The notes beneath the pieces were generated by a model. It had not been told where the DNA came from and ran no database searches. It was given only the letters and a program-made list of their open reading frames with translations. A stretch of DNA of 64,000 bases from the NCBI RefSeq assembly GCF_019655055.1, contig NZ_BPFA01000013.1, positions 1 to 64,000 of the forward strand. The letters run 5' to 3'. A program made the position numbers and the translations under genes. The DNA is from Shewanella sp. MBTL60-112-B2. GTDB taxonomy: Bacteria > Pseudomonadota > Gammaproteobacteria > Enterobacterales > Shewanellaceae. Positions 9,759 through 19,594 of this stretch are shown one piece after another (position 1 is the stretch's first letter; every line of letters begins with the position of its first letter).

Positions 9759-10817
9759 CTAATCTGTCGTCGAATAAGTCACCCATTTAGCAGAGTCATC
9801 ATCAAAGTAGCTTTCCTGGGTGATCTTACCTTTACCATCAAGCTTTTTGATCACCACCGCCTGGCCATTCTCATCATAAACTTTAATCTGTTTATCTATC
9901 ACCACGCCGTTGACATAGGTACGCTTGGATATTAACTGACCATTACAGTGATATTTAGCAAACTCGCCATCTTTTACGCCCATATTGTAATGCTCGCGAG
10001 AATCAACCCGACCATTTTCACCACAGAAGGTTAGCTGCACCCCATGGCGAGTATTTAACGGATTATAACCATAATGCTGCTCTGAGCGTCGTTTGCCATC
10101 TGAGCTATAGGTTTCTAACATCCCGCAGTTACTTGCTCTGTCGTAGCTAAATTTGCTTCTTAAACGACCATTTCGATAGTAGGTTTTCTCATTCAGTTTT
10201 TTATAATCGGCATAAATAAATTCACTATTACTCTCAAGCTGGCCATCTGCATAATAGTCCTTGTGACGCTGGCGCTTTTCACCATCGACAAAGTAGTACA
10301 GGCGCCATTCACGGCCCCTTTCATAACTGATGCTCTCGACCTCTTTGTCGCCTTCAAATCGCTTATAACTGAGGATTACGCCCTGCTCATTATAAAGCCA
10401 CTGCTCAGTCTTCACGCCTGCTTGATAAAGTCTCACCCATTGCGGCTTTCCAGTGGTCGAAAAGTGGTAACTAATCTCTTTACCATCTAACTTGCCCGCC
10501 TTATACCAAGCGGTTTCATTGAGTTGATTATTGAGCGTCGAGAAACTATAGCCGTGCTCGAGTCCATCTTGATACTGAGTCGCTCTATAAAACGCCTTGC
10601 CATAAGCATAATTAGTCGCAATGCCAGTAAAAAATTGGCCTCGATAAAACTCAGGGCAATCACTTTGATATCGCTCGCTGCACTGGGGCTGTTTTAGGTC
10701 ATCCTCACTAACCGGAAGCTGTATATCATTGCCGCATGCCGATAGTAACCACACACTTATCAGCAGCATTAATAGGGAGGTTACTCGCATTAATCTTTGG
10801 GTATACAGCATAATCAT
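9759..10817 (-). CDS. MORN/YwqK-type repeat lipoprotein
   Basis: A 352-residue envelope lipoprotein. The N-terminus has a hydrophobic segment ending in a lipobox LLSAC with Cys at residue 28; the start could also be the Met at residue 10 (position 10790), which gives a more typical signal peptide. The mature part is built of repeated Y-x-x-G-x-L and W/Y-rich beta hairpins (YADGQLESNSEF, YRNGRLRSKFSY, HCNGQLISKRTY, YDENGQAVVIKK), the pattern of MORN_2 or YwqK repeats. Such proteins are often annotated as antitoxin-like, but no toxin gene adjoins it. Function unknown; possibly an envelope scaffold. Confidence 0.7.
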   Translation of the reverse strand: MIMLYTQRLMRVTSLLMLLISVWLLSACGNDIQLPVSEDDLKQPQCSERYQSDCPEFYRGQFFTGIATNYAYGKAFYRATQYQDGLEHGYSFSTLNNQLNETAWYKAGKLDGKEISYHFSTTGKPQWVRLYQAGVKTEQWLYNEQGVILSYKRFEGDKEVESISYERGREWRLYYFVDGEKRQRHKDYYADGQLESNSEFIYADYKKLNEKTYYRNGRLRSKFSYDRASNCGMLETYSSDGKRRSEQHYGYNPLNTRHGVQLTFCGENGRVDSREHYNMGVKDGEFAKYHCNGQLISKRTYVNGVVIDKQIKVYDENGQAVVIKKLDGKGKITQESYFDDDSAKWVTYSTTD

Positions 10818-11211
10818 TACTCAATGTGGTTAGAGGTATTTGGCAGGAAAGCCAATGCAAACATAAAACACGTAAATAAAACACGTAAATAAAACACCAA
10901 CTTAAACTGCAGCACAATACACAGAGTTAACAGGGTTCTCAAATTGCTCAAGCATTAGTGCCTACTTTATTGATGGTTTCGTAACTCAGGTCACTGTATG
11001 CAATTAATTCTAACCCAAATACCTATCCTCTCGCTCTTCCAGACAATGATTAACGCTAGTTAATTTCACATCTATAATTAAAGGCGTATAGTTTTAAGTA
11101 CTCCAGTCAGTTCTATCTTCTCTTTAACAAGAGGTATTTATTTGGGATGTACTCCTGCAATAGATATTGACGGTTCTACCATAGCTAACCTTTTCAGACG
11201 GGGAAACTTTA
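10818..11211. other. Divergent intergenic region with a 13-bp tandem repeat
   Basis: 394 bases between the MORN lipoprotein gene and the DyP peroxidase gene, read divergently. It should contain both promoters. The only structure noticed is the short tandem repeat at 10863-10900. No convincing open frame. Confidence 0.5.
10863..10900. repeat. Three tandem copies of a 13-base unit
   Basis: ATAAAACACGTAA occurs twice in full, followed by a third copy differing in its last bases (ATAAAACACCAA). It lies just upstream of the lipoprotein gene. Probably slippage; length may vary between strains. Confidence 0.85.
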
Positions 11212-12153
11212 ATGACAGCGCTTTGCTCACTCGCACAACCAGGGGTGTTATCTAACCCTACCTCCCATGTTGAGTACCTCACTTTTTGCCTCAAACCTAG
11301 CTCAGCACCCTCGGATGCTATTGACGATTGCATTGCTACAATTGGCGGTATTGAAAAGTCTATAAACCACAAAGATCTCAGCGCAGGCCTCAATATCTCT
11401 GTTGGATTCTCGGCAAACGCTTGGCCGCAACTTTTCCCCGACCATGCCTTACCGGCTGAGTTACACCCTTTTCCCGCCATGAGTAATGGCGAACGCGTAT
11501 TTCCTGCTACTGCTGGCGACATCTTTGTGATGATTAAGTCTGAGCGCATAGATCTAAACTTCCAAGCGGCAAAGTACATACGTAACAGCCTGGCTGATAT
11601 CGCCACTCTTACAGAAGATATACAAGGCTATAAATATCTGGATAACCGCGACATGATCGATTTTGTCGATGGTACTGAAAATCCTGATGGTGATGAAAGA
11701 GTCGAAGCGGTATTGGTTACCGATGATATTGAATTGCACCGTGGTGGCAGCTATTTACATGTGCAGCGCTATATAGACCGTCAAGGCCTGTGGGACAAAC
11801 AGACAACTGAATATCAAGAGCAGGTTGTTGGTCGTACAAAAATGGATAACGTAGAGCTCAATGATGACGTCAAACCTGCTTGGGCACACAATGCTAAGAG
11901 TAAAGTCGAAATTGATGGCGAAGAGATAAAAATGCTTAGGCAGAACCGTCCTTATGGTAATGCAATAGAGCATGGCACCATGTTTGTCGGATTTGCTGCT
12001 ACACCAGCAATTATTGAAACCTCTTTAAGTCAAATGATTAACGCTGATGATAACGGCCACTATGATCGTTTACTCGATTTTGTCGAAGCTAAGACTGGCT
12101 GTTTATTCTTTATGCCATCAAAATCCTTTCTTGAGCAGTTTGATGATGAATAA
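11212..12153 (+). CDS. Dyp-type heme peroxidase
   Basis: DyP-family peroxidase, heme-dependent, of the YfeX-like cytoplasmic type: no signal peptide or Tat motif is present. Key residues are the signature VDGTENPDG with catalytic Asp at 153, the RGGSYLHVQRY segment, the proximal heme-ligand His in AHNAKS at about 226, and the distal Arg in LRQNRPYG at about 243. Length (313) is normal for the class. It stands alone; no encapsulin cargo gene or iron-uptake operon adjoins it. The physiological substrate is unknown. Confidence 0.92.
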   Translation: MTALCSLAQPGVLSNPTSHVEYLTFCLKPSSAPSDAIDDCIATIGGIEKSINHKDLSAGLNISVGFSANAWPQLFPDHALPAELHPFPAMSNGERVFPATAGDIFVMIKSERIDLNFQAAKYIRNSLADIATLTEDIQGYKYLDNRDMIDFVDGTENPDGDERVEAVLVTDDIELHRGGSYLHVQRYIDRQGLWDKQTTEYQEQVVGRTKMDNVELNDDVKPAWAHNAKSKVEIDGEEIKMLRQNRPYGNAIEHGTMFVGFAATPAIIETSLSQMINADDNGHYDRLLDFVEAKTGCLFFMPSKSFLEQFDDE

Positions 12154-12342
12154 ATAGCCTATAACGTTATGAACTTGCTCTATTAGCATATGGTTAGTCA
12201 TTAGCGCGCAGATAGAGTGAGTTCAAATCAGTTACTAATATCAGTTCAACTTTGTAGTGGTTTTAGTTTTAGCTTGAAGCTGAGTAGCCAAAGGATTATA
12301 TTCGCCGCATTAGAGTAACACTATCCTTAAACTAAGCCATCA

Positions 12343-12819
12343 ATGTCACAGCCTATTCCTTTACTCACTATCGACCCCGTCAATAGCCATAACTTGAGCA
12401 CACTACTTAAACTGCAATTAAAACCTGAGCAGTGTGGTTTTATCGAGTCGATTGCCGAGTGTTTACAAGAGGCTAAAGAAGACCCTCGTTACACACCTGT
12501 AGCACTTTGTTGTGAGCAGCGAGTCGTCGGGTTTGCTATGTATGGTTTATTTAATGAATGCCAAACGCAACGGGTATGGTTTGACCGATTCCTTATCAGC
12601 CAAGACTGTCAAGGCCAAGGTTTAGGCAAAGCCTTTGCAGACTTGCTATTAGCGCTTTTATTTCGCCAGTTTCAATGCCCACGGATTTTCTTAAGCGTTT
12701 ATCCGAATAACCTCACAGCTATCACTCTGTATCACAAACTAGGTTTTGAGTTTACCGGTGAGCAAGACATAAATGGTGAGCATGTAATGGCATTAGAGAA
12801 TGCCAAATCAAGACTCTAA
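12343..12819 (+). CDS. GNAT-family N-acetyltransferase
   Basis: A 158-residue acetyl-CoA-dependent acetyltransferase. The acetyl-CoA binding motif is seen as DRFLISQDCQGQGLGKAFAD (Q/R-x-x-G-x-G/A type), followed by LSVYPNNLTAITLYHKLGFEF, typical of the diamine acetyltransferase (PaiA/BltD-like) branch. Spermidine or another polyamine is a plausible substrate, but this is inferred. The 3' end overlaps the convergent acpS gene by 12 bases. No obvious ribosome binding site precedes the ATG. Confidence 0.82.
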   Translation: MSQPIPLLTIDPVNSHNLSTLLKLQLKPEQCGFIESIAECLQEAKEDPRYTPVALCCEQRVVGFAMYGLFNECQTQRVWFDRFLISQDCQGQGLGKAFADLLLALLFRQFQCPRIFLSVYPNNLTAITLYHKLGFEFTGEQDINGEHVMALENAKSRL

Positions 12820-13203
12820 AATTACCGTAGCCGTAGCGTAATGTTTTTCATCTGCGATAGATATATGAACCCGGCAGCCCCCCAACGCTGATAACCTTTG
12901 AGCTGCGCCATCAGTGAAGGTAACCAGTGGTGCGCCATGGTCATTATTACTGATCTGTATATGCTGAAAAGACACCCCGCGACCTATGCCTGTGCCCAGT
13001 GCTTTTGCCGCAGCTTCTTTAGCTGCAAAGCGCTTAGCTAGATAGCGGCCAGGTTGAGTTGAGCCTACAAAGAGTGCGAACTCAGCTTCTGTTAATACAC
13101 GCTTGGCTAAGCGACAACTTAATAATGCTTCATCTCCTGCCACAGGAATACGTTCTTCAATCCGAGCGATTTCCACAATGTCAGTGCCTAAACCTACAAT
13201 CAT
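12808..13203 (-). CDS. acpS: Holo-[acyl-carrier-protein] synthase
   Basis: Transfers 4'-phosphopantetheine from CoA to acyl carrier protein. The 131-residue chain has both family motifs: GLGTDIVEIARIE at the N-terminus (Mg2+-binding Asp) and RFAAKEAAAKALGTGIG in the middle. It lies downstream of pdxJ in the usual pdxJ-acpS order, but a terminator-like hairpin at 13246-13270 separates the two. Its 3' end overlaps the convergent acetyltransferase gene by 12 bases. Confidence 0.96.
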   Translation of the reverse strand: MIVGLGTDIVEIARIEERIPVAGDEALLSCRLAKRVLTEAEFALFVGSTQPGRYLAKRFAAKEAAAKALGTGIGRGVSFQHIQISNNDHGAPLVTFTDGAAQRLSALGGCRVHISIADEKHYATATVILES

Positions 13204-13245
13204 AATAGCTCTCTATCTAATCTCGTCTCAATTTAGGGTAAATAA

Positions 13246-13270
13246 AAGCCGAGAGCATCAGTCTCGGCTT
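13246..13270 (-). terminator. Terminator-like hairpin between pdxJ and acpS
   Basis: Perfect 9-bp stem AAGCCGAGA / TCTCGGCTT, seven-base loop, followed on the minus strand by TTTATTTA. It lies 22 bases past the pdxJ stop and 43 bases before the acpS start, so acpS may be attenuated or have its own promoter. Confidence 0.7.
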
Positions 13271-13292
13271 CAATAACAACGCTATGCTGAGT

Positions 13293-14030
13293 TTATTCGC
13301 CGCGACGACCTTCTAGCATCAGCTGCTTCATATCACGTACGGCTTTATCTAATCCATCGATAGCGGCGCGAGCAATAATCGCATGGCCAATATTGAGCTC
13401 ATAAAGTTCAGGGATGGCAGCAATTGCTTTAACATTATGATAATGCAAGCCATGACCCGCATTGACCACTAAACCCTTGCCATGAGCATAGGTCGCCATT
13501 TCAGTAATACGCTTAAGCTCTGCAGCTTGCTCGCTATCCGTTTCTGCATCGGCATAACAGCCGGTATGAATTTCAATAACCGGTGCGCCAACAGCAACTG
13601 CGGCATCAATTTGCCTACTATCGGCATCGATAAATAAAGACACCTTGATGCCTTCTTTAGTCAAACGCGACACAGCGGCTGCAATCTTGTCTTGCTGGCC
13701 AGCCACATCAAGGCCACCTTCGGTAGTCAGCTCTTCACGCTTCTCAGGCACTAAACATACGTAGGCAGGCTTAATTTCACAGGCAATATTGAGCATTTCT
13801 TCGGTAACTGCCATCTCAAAGTTCATACGCGTCTTTAAGGTTTTTGCCAATGTATATACATCACGGTCGATGATATGACGGCGATCTTCGCGCAAATGAA
13901 TGGTAATACCTTCTGCACCGGCATGCTCTGCAACGGCGGCAGCATGAACGGGATCGGGATAATTTGTACCGCGCGCCTGACGCAGAGTCGCAATATGATC
14001 GATGTTAACGCCCAATAAGATCCGGCTCAT
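13293..14030 (-). CDS. pdxJ: Pyridoxine 5'-phosphate synthase
   Basis: Final ring-closing enzyme of the DXP-dependent vitamin B6 pathway; joins 1-deoxyxylulose 5-phosphate and 3-amino-2-oxopropyl phosphate. The TIM-barrel sequence opens [20 protein letters not shown] and contains [43 protein letters not shown] and [11 protein letters not shown], all diagnostic. Length 245 is normal. It follows recO after 122 bases in the rnc-era-recO-pdxJ-acpS arrangement. Confidence 0.97.
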   Translation of the reverse strand: MSRILLGVNIDHIATLRQARGTNYPDPVHAAAVAEHAGAEGITIHLREDRRHIIDRDVYTLAKTLKTRMNFEMAVTEEMLNIACEIKPAYVCLVPEKREELTTEGGLDVAGQQDKIAAAVSRLTKEGIKVSLFIDADSRQIDAAVAVGAPVIEIHTGCYADAETDSEQAAELKRITEMATYAHGKGLVVNAGHGLHYHNVKAIAAIPELYELNIGHAIIARAAIDGLDKAVRDMKQLMLEGRRGE

Positions 14031-14152
14031 GATTGTTCCTTAAAAAGTAAGCAGAATAAAAGACAATATTGTACTGATAGGGTTGCTGTTTAGCCAGTAT
14101 CGCCGACCAAACTGTGATGAATTTATTGTGAGTGACTTTTACCAGTTACGGC

Positions 14153-14842
14153 CTAAAGTTTAGGTTTTTTAGCGAACAGGGTTCTGGAGTGCAGCGGTTT
14201 ATCACCAAGGACGGGAGCTAATAGCTGTCGCATTAACTTCTTAGCTTCTAGATAGTGCTCTACCGTCAATGTACGCTGATTCAAGGCCACCAACATTTCT
14301 CCAGTAAAAAATCGATGTTGATTGAAAGCTGTTGCAATCACAGGCGTAAAGCCGTGGTCTTGCTCTAAACGATAAAAGCCACTTGCAGTAATGGGGGCAT
14401 CACTTGGATCAAAATCAAGTGACGGCATAGTACCAAGTTCTTTCAAAAGCGCATGCTCAAAGTATCTAAGTTGGCTTTGATTGAACTCTGTCGCCATCGC
14501 AATCAAGGTGCGGTGATAGTCAAAAAACAAGTTTTCGGCACTATGCTGCACGCTTAAACAACGAATGAGTAGCTCATTAAGGTAAAGCCCTGAATACAAA
14601 CAATCTCCCGTTAACGGGACTGCAGGACTTGCTGCCTCTACTTGTTTAAGGTTTTTGAGATCGGTTTTCCCCTGCAGTTGAAAAATAATCGGCTGGAAAG
14701 GTTGGATAATACTGCGAATTGAGTTTTTCGCGCCGCCCAAACGCGCAACAGCATCAACCCGCCCCTTACCATCTACTAGTAAGTTCACGATGACGCTGCC
14801 ATCACGAAAATGCCTACTATGAAGAACGTAACCACGTTCCAT
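14153..14842 (-). CDS. recO: DNA repair protein RecO
   Basis: Recombination mediator that works with RecF and RecR to load RecA on SSB-coated gaps. The N-terminal OB fold is visible (GYVLHSRHFRDGSVIVNLLV, then GKGRVDAVARLGGAKN), followed by the helical domain with YLNELLIRCLSVQHSAENLFFDY. At 229 residues it is slightly short but within the family range. It lies between era and pdxJ, separated from era by a terminator-like hairpin. Confidence 0.93.
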   Translation of the reverse strand: MERGYVLHSRHFRDGSVIVNLLVDGKGRVDAVARLGGAKNSIRSIIQPFQPIIFQLQGKTDLKNLKQVEAASPAVPLTGDCLYSGLYLNELLIRCLSVQHSAENLFFDYHRTLIAMATEFNQSQLRYFEHALLKELGTMPSLDFDPSDAPITASGFYRLEQDHGFTPVIATAFNQHRFFTGEMLVALNQRTLTVEHYLEAKKLMRQLLAPVLGDKPLHSRTLFAKKPKL

Positions 14843-14887
14843 ATTTACGATCCCAATTCACTAATACCAATCAGTATAATAGCCAAT

Positions 14888-14921
14888 AAAAATGCCCCTT
14901 CTTATCACTAAAAAGAGGCAT
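14888..14921 (-). terminator. Terminator-like hairpin between era and recO
   Basis: An imperfect stem (ATGCCCCTT / AAGAGGCAT, one mismatch) with a 12-base loop lies 26 bases past the era stop. On the minus strand it is followed by TTTTTATT. Probably a partial terminator inside the gene string. Confidence 0.55.
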
Positions 14922-14946
14922 ATTTCGCTGTTAAGTTAACAGGTGA

Positions 14947-15939
14947 CTATTCGTCACCGTAACCTAAGCTACGCAGTGCACGTTCGTCATCAGCCCAGCC
15001 TGACTTAACTTTAACCCACATTTCTAAGAAAACCTTGTTATCAAACAAGACTTCCATATCAACGCGTGCAGCAGAGCTTATCTTCTTGATACGCTCGCCC
15101 TTGTTACCAATCACCATACGCTTTTGAGTTTCGCGCTCAACAAGCACCAAAGCGTTGATCTGGTATACGCCATTTTCCATCATCTTAAACTGTTCGATCT
15201 CTACCGTACAATCGTATGGTAGTTCGTCACCTAGGAAACGCATCAGCTTTTCACGTACGATTTCAGAAGCCATAAACTTTTGCGAACGGTCGGTCACATA
15301 ATCTTCAGGGAAGTAATGTGGCGACTCAGGTACTGAGGCAACAGACATATCCAAGATGCGTTGAACGTTTGTGCCTTGAGTCGCTGAAATAGGCAAAATT
15401 TCATCAAATGGAAACTTCTTAGATAGCTCTTCAAGGTGCGGGAACAGCGCTTCTTTATCTTTGATGTTATCAACTTTGTTGATCGCTAGAATCGTCTTAC
15501 GACCATCATCACGGCTCTGTAGCTTACGCAGCACCATCTCATCATCTGGCGTCCAGTTCATACCGTCGACCACAAATATCACCAAGCTGACTTCCGCTAA
15601 CGAACTTGCCGCAGCACGGTTCATTAAACGGTTAATCGCACGCTTCTCTTCCATGTGAAGACCTGGCGTATCGATAAACACAACCTGACGCGGACCATCG
15701 GTATGAATACCCATGATGCGGTGGCGGGTAGTTTGCGGCTTTTTAGAGGTAATACTAATCTTCTGGCCTAAGAGCTTATTAAGAAGCGTTGACTTACCCA
15801 CGTTCGGGCGACCAACAATCGCCACCATGCCGCAATAGGTCACCGCGTACTTAACCGCTGACGACGGATTGTTCATATTAGCCAGTAGTTCGTCTAAACT
15901 TGGCTCTTGGCTTTCAGGTAAATCTTTGTTGTCACTCAT
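14947..15939 (-). CDS. era: GTPase Era
   Basis: Essential GTPase that binds the 3' end of 16S rRNA during 30S assembly. The P-loop GRPNVGKST, the G3 motif DTPG, and NKVD are present, followed by the C-terminal KH domain ([21 protein letters not shown]). At 330 residues it is about 30 longer than E. coli Era because of an acidic N-terminal extension (residues 1-37) before the G domain. The ATG overlaps the stop of rnc by four bases (ATGA), indicating coupled translation. Confidence 0.97.
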   Translation of the reverse strand: MSDNKDLPESQEPSLDELLANMNNPSSAVKYAVTYCGMVAIVGRPNVGKSTLLNKLLGQKISITSKKPQTTRHRIMGIHTDGPRQVVFIDTPGLHMEEKRAINRLMNRAAASSLAEVSLVIFVVDGMNWTPDDEMVLRKLQSRDDGRKTILAINKVDNIKDKEALFPHLEELSKKFPFDEILPISATQGTNVQRILDMSVASVPESPHYFPEDYVTDRSQKFMASEIVREKLMRFLGDELPYDCTVEIEQFKMMENGVYQINALVLVERETQKRMVIGNKGERIKKISSAARVDMEVLFDNKVFLEMWVKVKSGWADDERALRSLGYGDE

Positions 15940-16613
15940 TTCTTAATTAACTCCAACACTTGAGCCGCAGCACTTTGTTCCGCTTTTCTGCGCGAACTTG
16001 CTACTCCGATAACGGCTTGGCTCAAGTCTTCTACAATACATTCAACGGTGAAAGTCTGCTCGTGAGCATCACCTTCAGTATGGGCTACTCTGTAAACAGG
16101 CAGTGGTTTTCTAAACTTCTGCAAATACTCTTGCAGTAATGTTTTAGGATCTTTTTGATTTATAGGTTCAATAACCTTTAGGCGCGATTCGTACCAATTA
16201 AGGACTAACTGACGACAGTTCTCAATATCAGAATCGAGATAAATTGCACCAATAATCGCTTCTACTGCATCGGCTAAAATTGACTCTCGTCTAAAACCGC
16301 CGCTCTTTAGCTCTCCAGGGCCTAGCTTTAGGTAATCACCAAGCTTAAATTCAATCGCAATTTCAGCCAACATTTTGCCGCATACCAGTGTTGCGCGCAT
16401 TCGGCTTAAATCACCTTCAGTGGCTGCAGGAAACTGATGATAAAGCGCATCAGAAATTACTATCGATAAAATAGAATCCCCTAGGAACTCCAATCTTTCA
16501 TTGTGCTTGTTAGAGGCACTTCTATGGGTCAAGGCTTGGTCTAAAAATGCTTTTTCGTTGAACTCATACCCTAGAGTACGGCACAAACGTGGAATGTTTT
16601 TAATTGGTTCCAT
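15936..16613 (-). CDS. rnc: Ribonuclease III
   Basis: Double-strand-specific endoribonuclease for rRNA processing and antisense regulation. The catalytic signature [12 protein letters not shown] is present, then the second acidic motif ([13 protein letters not shown]) and a C-terminal dsRNA-binding domain ([20 protein letters not shown] ... [17 protein letters not shown]). I choose the ATG at 16613, which aligns with E. coli RNase III and follows the lepB stop by one base; a TTG three codons upstream would overlap lepB. The product is then 225 residues. lepB-rnc-era form one tightly packed unit. Confidence 0.97.
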   Translation of the reverse strand: MEPIKNIPRLCRTLGYEFNEKAFLDQALTHRSASNKHNERLEFLGDSILSIVISDALYHQFPAATEGDLSRMRATLVCGKMLAEIAIEFKLGDYLKLGPGELKSGGFRRESILADAVEAIIGAIYLDSDIENCRQLVLNWYESRLKVIEPINQKDPKTLLQEYLQKFRKPLPVYRVAHTEGDAHEQTFTVECIVEDLSQAVIGVASSRRKAEQSAAAQVLELIKK

Positions 16614-16614
16614 A

Positions 16615-17532
16615 TTACTCAATTCCGCCTACACGGTTAAAGCGAACCCCTGTAGGGATCCAAGTCGGTAAAAAGTCTGCAGGCGCTCTGTCAAATTCAA
16701 AGCTAATCCAAATTGCTACAGCTTTACCCACTAAGTTTTGCTCTGGAACGAAGCCCCAGTAGCGACTGTCTTGACTGTTGTCACGGTTGTCACCCATAGC
16801 GAAGTATTGACCTTCAGGGACAACAAACTCCGTAAGTGGGACATTGTCTTGACGGAAAAAGTGACTAATCATATCTGGACGAGACGGATTGATTAAGATG
16901 TCATGACTCACGTCACCAATCTGCTCTTTATAACGCAGCAAAGGCGTACCATTTTGAGAAAACTCACCACGGTTCACTAAGGCTCTATCAACCATCTTTA
17001 GCTCTGGACAAGGGCTTTGGCCCTCTTTGCAAGCTGGTTGAATATAAAGCTCTTTGTTGCGATAAATAATTCGATCACCTGGTAAACCTATGATGCGCTT
17101 TATGTAATCGACTTGCGGGTTAACTGGATATTTAAATACCGCTACATCGCCACGTTCAGGCTTACCCGTCTCTTTAAGCGTAGTACGCCAAACAGGATCT
17201 TTAATACCGTAGCTAAATTTCTCAACCAAGATGAAGTCACCAACTAACAAAGTTGGCATCATAGAGCCTGATGGGATCTGAAATGGTTCATAAATAAAAG
17301 AACGTAAAATCAATACAAAAGCGATAACTGGGAAGATAGACTTGGATGTTTCAACCAAAGCCGATTCACGCATAATCTTATCAACGCTTTCTTCGCTCAA
17401 ATCTGCTTGAGCAGCTTGAGCCATTGCCAACTTCTCACGGCGCTTAGGCGCAAAAAACAGAGCGTCGGCCATCCACACTAAACCGCTACTTAAAGTAACC
17501 AACACCAATATTAGAGAAAAATAGGCTGCCAT
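16615..17532 (-). CDS. lepB: Signal peptidase I
   Basis: Membrane-bound serine/lysine protease that removes signal peptides from exported proteins. Numbered from the ATG at 17532: two N-terminal transmembrane helices (about 3-22 and 64-80), catalytic Ser at 90 in [13 protein letters not shown], catalytic Lys at 145 in [13 protein letters not shown], and the late box [14 protein letters not shown]. The frame continues seven codons upstream to a TTG, but GGAG 11 bases before the ATG favours the shorter start. The product is 305 residues. Downstream genes rnc and era follow without gaps. Confidence 0.97.
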   Translation of the reverse strand: MAAYFSLILVLVTLSSGLVWMADALFFAPKRREKLAMAQAAQADLSEESVDKIMRESALVETSKSIFPVIAFVLILRSFIYEPFQIPSGSMMPTLLVGDFILVEKFSYGIKDPVWRTTLKETGKPERGDVAVFKYPVNPQVDYIKRIIGLPGDRIIYRNKELYIQPACKEGQSPCPELKMVDRALVNRGEFSQNGTPLLRYKEQIGDVSHDILINPSRPDMISHFFRQDNVPLTEFVVPEGQYFAMGDNRDNSQDSRYWGFVPEQNLVGKAVAIWISFEFDRAPADFLPTWIPTGVRFNRVGGIE

Positions 17533-17614
17533 TATTAAATAAACTCCTGCCAAACATAATCGGTTTTATGGCGATAGCGCCATTGTCATTAATGGTTATA
17601 CGCCAGTAATGAAA

Positions 17615-17633
17615 GCGCCGCAAATTGCGGCGC
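17615..17633 (-). other. Palindrome between lepA and lepB
   Basis: A perfect 9-bp inverted repeat (GCGCCGCAA / TTGCGGCGC) around a single base, 40 bases past the lepA stop. It is followed on the minus strand only by TTTCATT. It may act as a weak terminator or an mRNA 3'-end stabiliser. Confidence 0.5.
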
Positions 17634-17672
17634 TCAGTCTAGCGATATATTAACAATTCTTAACGATTAAGC

Positions 17673-19463
17673 TTAATCGTTAAGCTTCAGTACCGCTAAG
17701 AATGCCTCTTGTGGCACTTCAACGTTACCAACCTGCTTCATACGCTTCTTACCTTCTTTCTGCTTGTTCAGTAGTTTCTTCTTACGAGATACGTCACCAC
17801 CGTAACACTTAGCCGTTACGTCTTTACGCATCGCTTTAATCGAAGAACGCGCAATAATCTGGCTCCCCACTGCCGCTTGAACAGCAATATCAAACATTTG
17901 ACGAGGAATAAGCTCTTTCATCTTATTCACAAGTGCTAGACCCTTAGTACGGATCAAACCTTTATGGATAATCATGGCTAACGCATCGACTCTGTCACCG
18001 TTGATTAAGATGTCTAAACGCACCATGTCAGCAGGTTCAAAACGAATGAAGTTATACTCAAGAGAAGCATAACCGCGACTGGTTGACTTAAGACGGTCGA
18101 AGAAGTCCATTACCACTTCAGCCATTGGCAATTCGTAAGTCAGTGCCACTTGGTTACCGTGGTAAACTAAGTTGGTCTGTACACCACGCTTTTCAATACA
18201 AAGCGTAATAACGTTACCCAAATACTCTTTTGGAACCAAAATATTAGTTTCTACGATTGGCTCACGCATCTCGGCAATGTTATTTACCGCTGGTAAATCT
18301 GACGGGTTATCAACATAGATAATCTCGCCATTAGTTTGAACAATTTCATACACTACCGTAGGAGCGGTAGTAATTAGCTCTAGGTTGTATTCACGCTCTA
18401 GACGCTCTTGAATGATCTCCATGTGAAGCAGACCCAAGAAGCCAATGCGGAAACCAAAACCTAGTGCTGAAGATGTTTCTGGCTCGAAGAACAACGAAGC
18501 ATCGTTCAAGCTTAGCTTGTTAAGTGCTTCACGGAAGTTCTCGTAATCATCGGTAGAAATTGGGAATAAACCCGCATAAACCTGCGGTTTAACCTTTTTA
18601 AAGCCACCAAGTGGTTTGTCTGCACCGTGCTTAGAATGCGTCAAGGTATCACCTACAGGTGCACCATGGATCTCTTTAATACCAGCAATAACAAAGCCAA
18701 CCTCACCGGTTTTCAACTCGGTAGTATCGGTTTGCTTAGGAGTAAAGATACCCACGCGATCAGCATTGTAGTTCTGCCCTGTAGACATAACCTTAAACTT
18801 ATCGCCTTTTTTCAATACGCCATTTTTAATACGTACTAAAGATACAACACCTAAGTAGCTGTCAAACCAAGAGTCGATAATCAGTGCTTGAAGTGGACCT
18901 TCTGGATCACCTTCTGGTGGTGGAATTTGCGCAACAATAACTTCAAGAACATCTTTGATACCGATACCCGTTTTAGCTGAACAACGAACAGCGTCAGTTG
19001 CTTCGATACCTACGATGTCTTCAATTTCTTCAGCTACACGATCTGGATCGGCCTGAGGTAAATCGATTTTATTAAGGACAGGAACAACGTCCATATCCAT
19101 CTCTAACGCTGTATAACAGTTTGCTAGAGTTTGCGCTTCAACGCCTTGACCTGCATCGACAACTAACAATGCACCTTCACACGCGGCAAGCGAGCGCGAT
19201 ACTTCATATGAAAAGTCAACATGACCTGGAGTATCGATGAAGTTTAGCTGGTAAGTTTCACCGTCATTCGCTAAATAATCCAAAGTTACGCTTTGCGCTT
19301 TAATGGTAATACCACGCTCACGCTCAATATCCATTGAGTCGAGAACTTGCGCAGCCATTTCGCGATCTGTTAAGCCACCGCATTCTTGAATAAGGCGATC
19401 TGATAGTGTTGATTTGCCGTGGTCAATATGGGCAATAATTGAAAAGTTTCTAATATGCTTCAT
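17673..19463 (-). CDS. lepA: Elongation factor 4 (back-translocating GTPase LepA)
   Basis: Ribosome-associated GTPase related to EF-G, active in translation under ionic stress and in initiation. The P-loop [13 protein letters not shown], the switch region [12 protein letters not shown] and [16 protein letters not shown] are at the N-terminus, with [10 protein letters not shown] as G4. The C-terminal LepA domain ends [17 protein letters not shown]. The frame is open 26 codons upstream, but the ATG at 19463 ([16 protein letters not shown]) gives the usual length, 596. It lies between rseC (131-base gap) and lepB, the common gammaproteobacterial order. Confidence 0.98.
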   Translation of the reverse strand: MKHIRNFSIIAHIDHGKSTLSDRLIQECGGLTDREMAAQVLDSMDIERERGITIKAQSVTLDYLANDGETYQLNFIDTPGHVDFSYEVSRSLAACEGALLVVDAGQGVEAQTLANCYTALEMDMDVVPVLNKIDLPQADPDRVAEEIEDIVGIEATDAVRCSAKTGIGIKDVLEVIVAQIPPPEGDPEGPLQALIIDSWFDSYLGVVSLVRIKNGVLKKGDKFKVMSTGQNYNADRVGIFTPKQTDTTELKTGEVGFVIAGIKEIHGAPVGDTLTHSKHGADKPLGGFKKVKPQVYAGLFPISTDDYENFREALNKLSLNDASLFFEPETSSALGFGFRIGFLGLLHMEIIQERLEREYNLELITTAPTVVYEIVQTNGEIIYVDNPSDLPAVNNIAEMREPIVETNILVPKEYLGNVITLCIEKRGVQTNLVYHGNQVALTYELPMAEVVMDFFDRLKSTSRGYASLEYNFIRFEPADMVRLDILINGDRVDALAMIIHKGLIRTKGLALVNKMKELIPRQMFDIAVQAAVGSQIIARSSIKAMRKDVTAKCYGGDVSRKKKLLNKQKEGKKRMKQVGNVEVPQEAFLAVLKLND

Positions 19464-19594
19464 TATGCTGGGATGACTTAACTCGAAGTTGATAAAAATT
19501 TTAAAGTGCAGAATTGTACCCGATTGCAGCTTTAATACCAATTTTTATAGTGCGATAACTGAGGAAAAAGTAACTAGTGTGCCTTATGAGGTCG

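Noticed and set aside
10863..10900. Short regular repeat as a CRISPR remnant
   Set aside because: The unit is 13 bases with no spacers and no cas genes; it is a simple tandem repeat.
11124..11606. Open frame of 160 codons opposite the DyP peroxidase gene
   Set aside because: Antisense to a clear enzyme gene and no recognisable domain or ribosome binding site.
12808..12819. Gene fusion or frameshift between acpS and the acetyltransferase gene
   Set aside because: They lie on opposite strands with complete C-termini; the overlap is ordinary convergence.
19464..19541. Longer start for lepA
   Set aside because: Adds 26 non-conserved residues; the ATG at 19463 gives the family length of 596.
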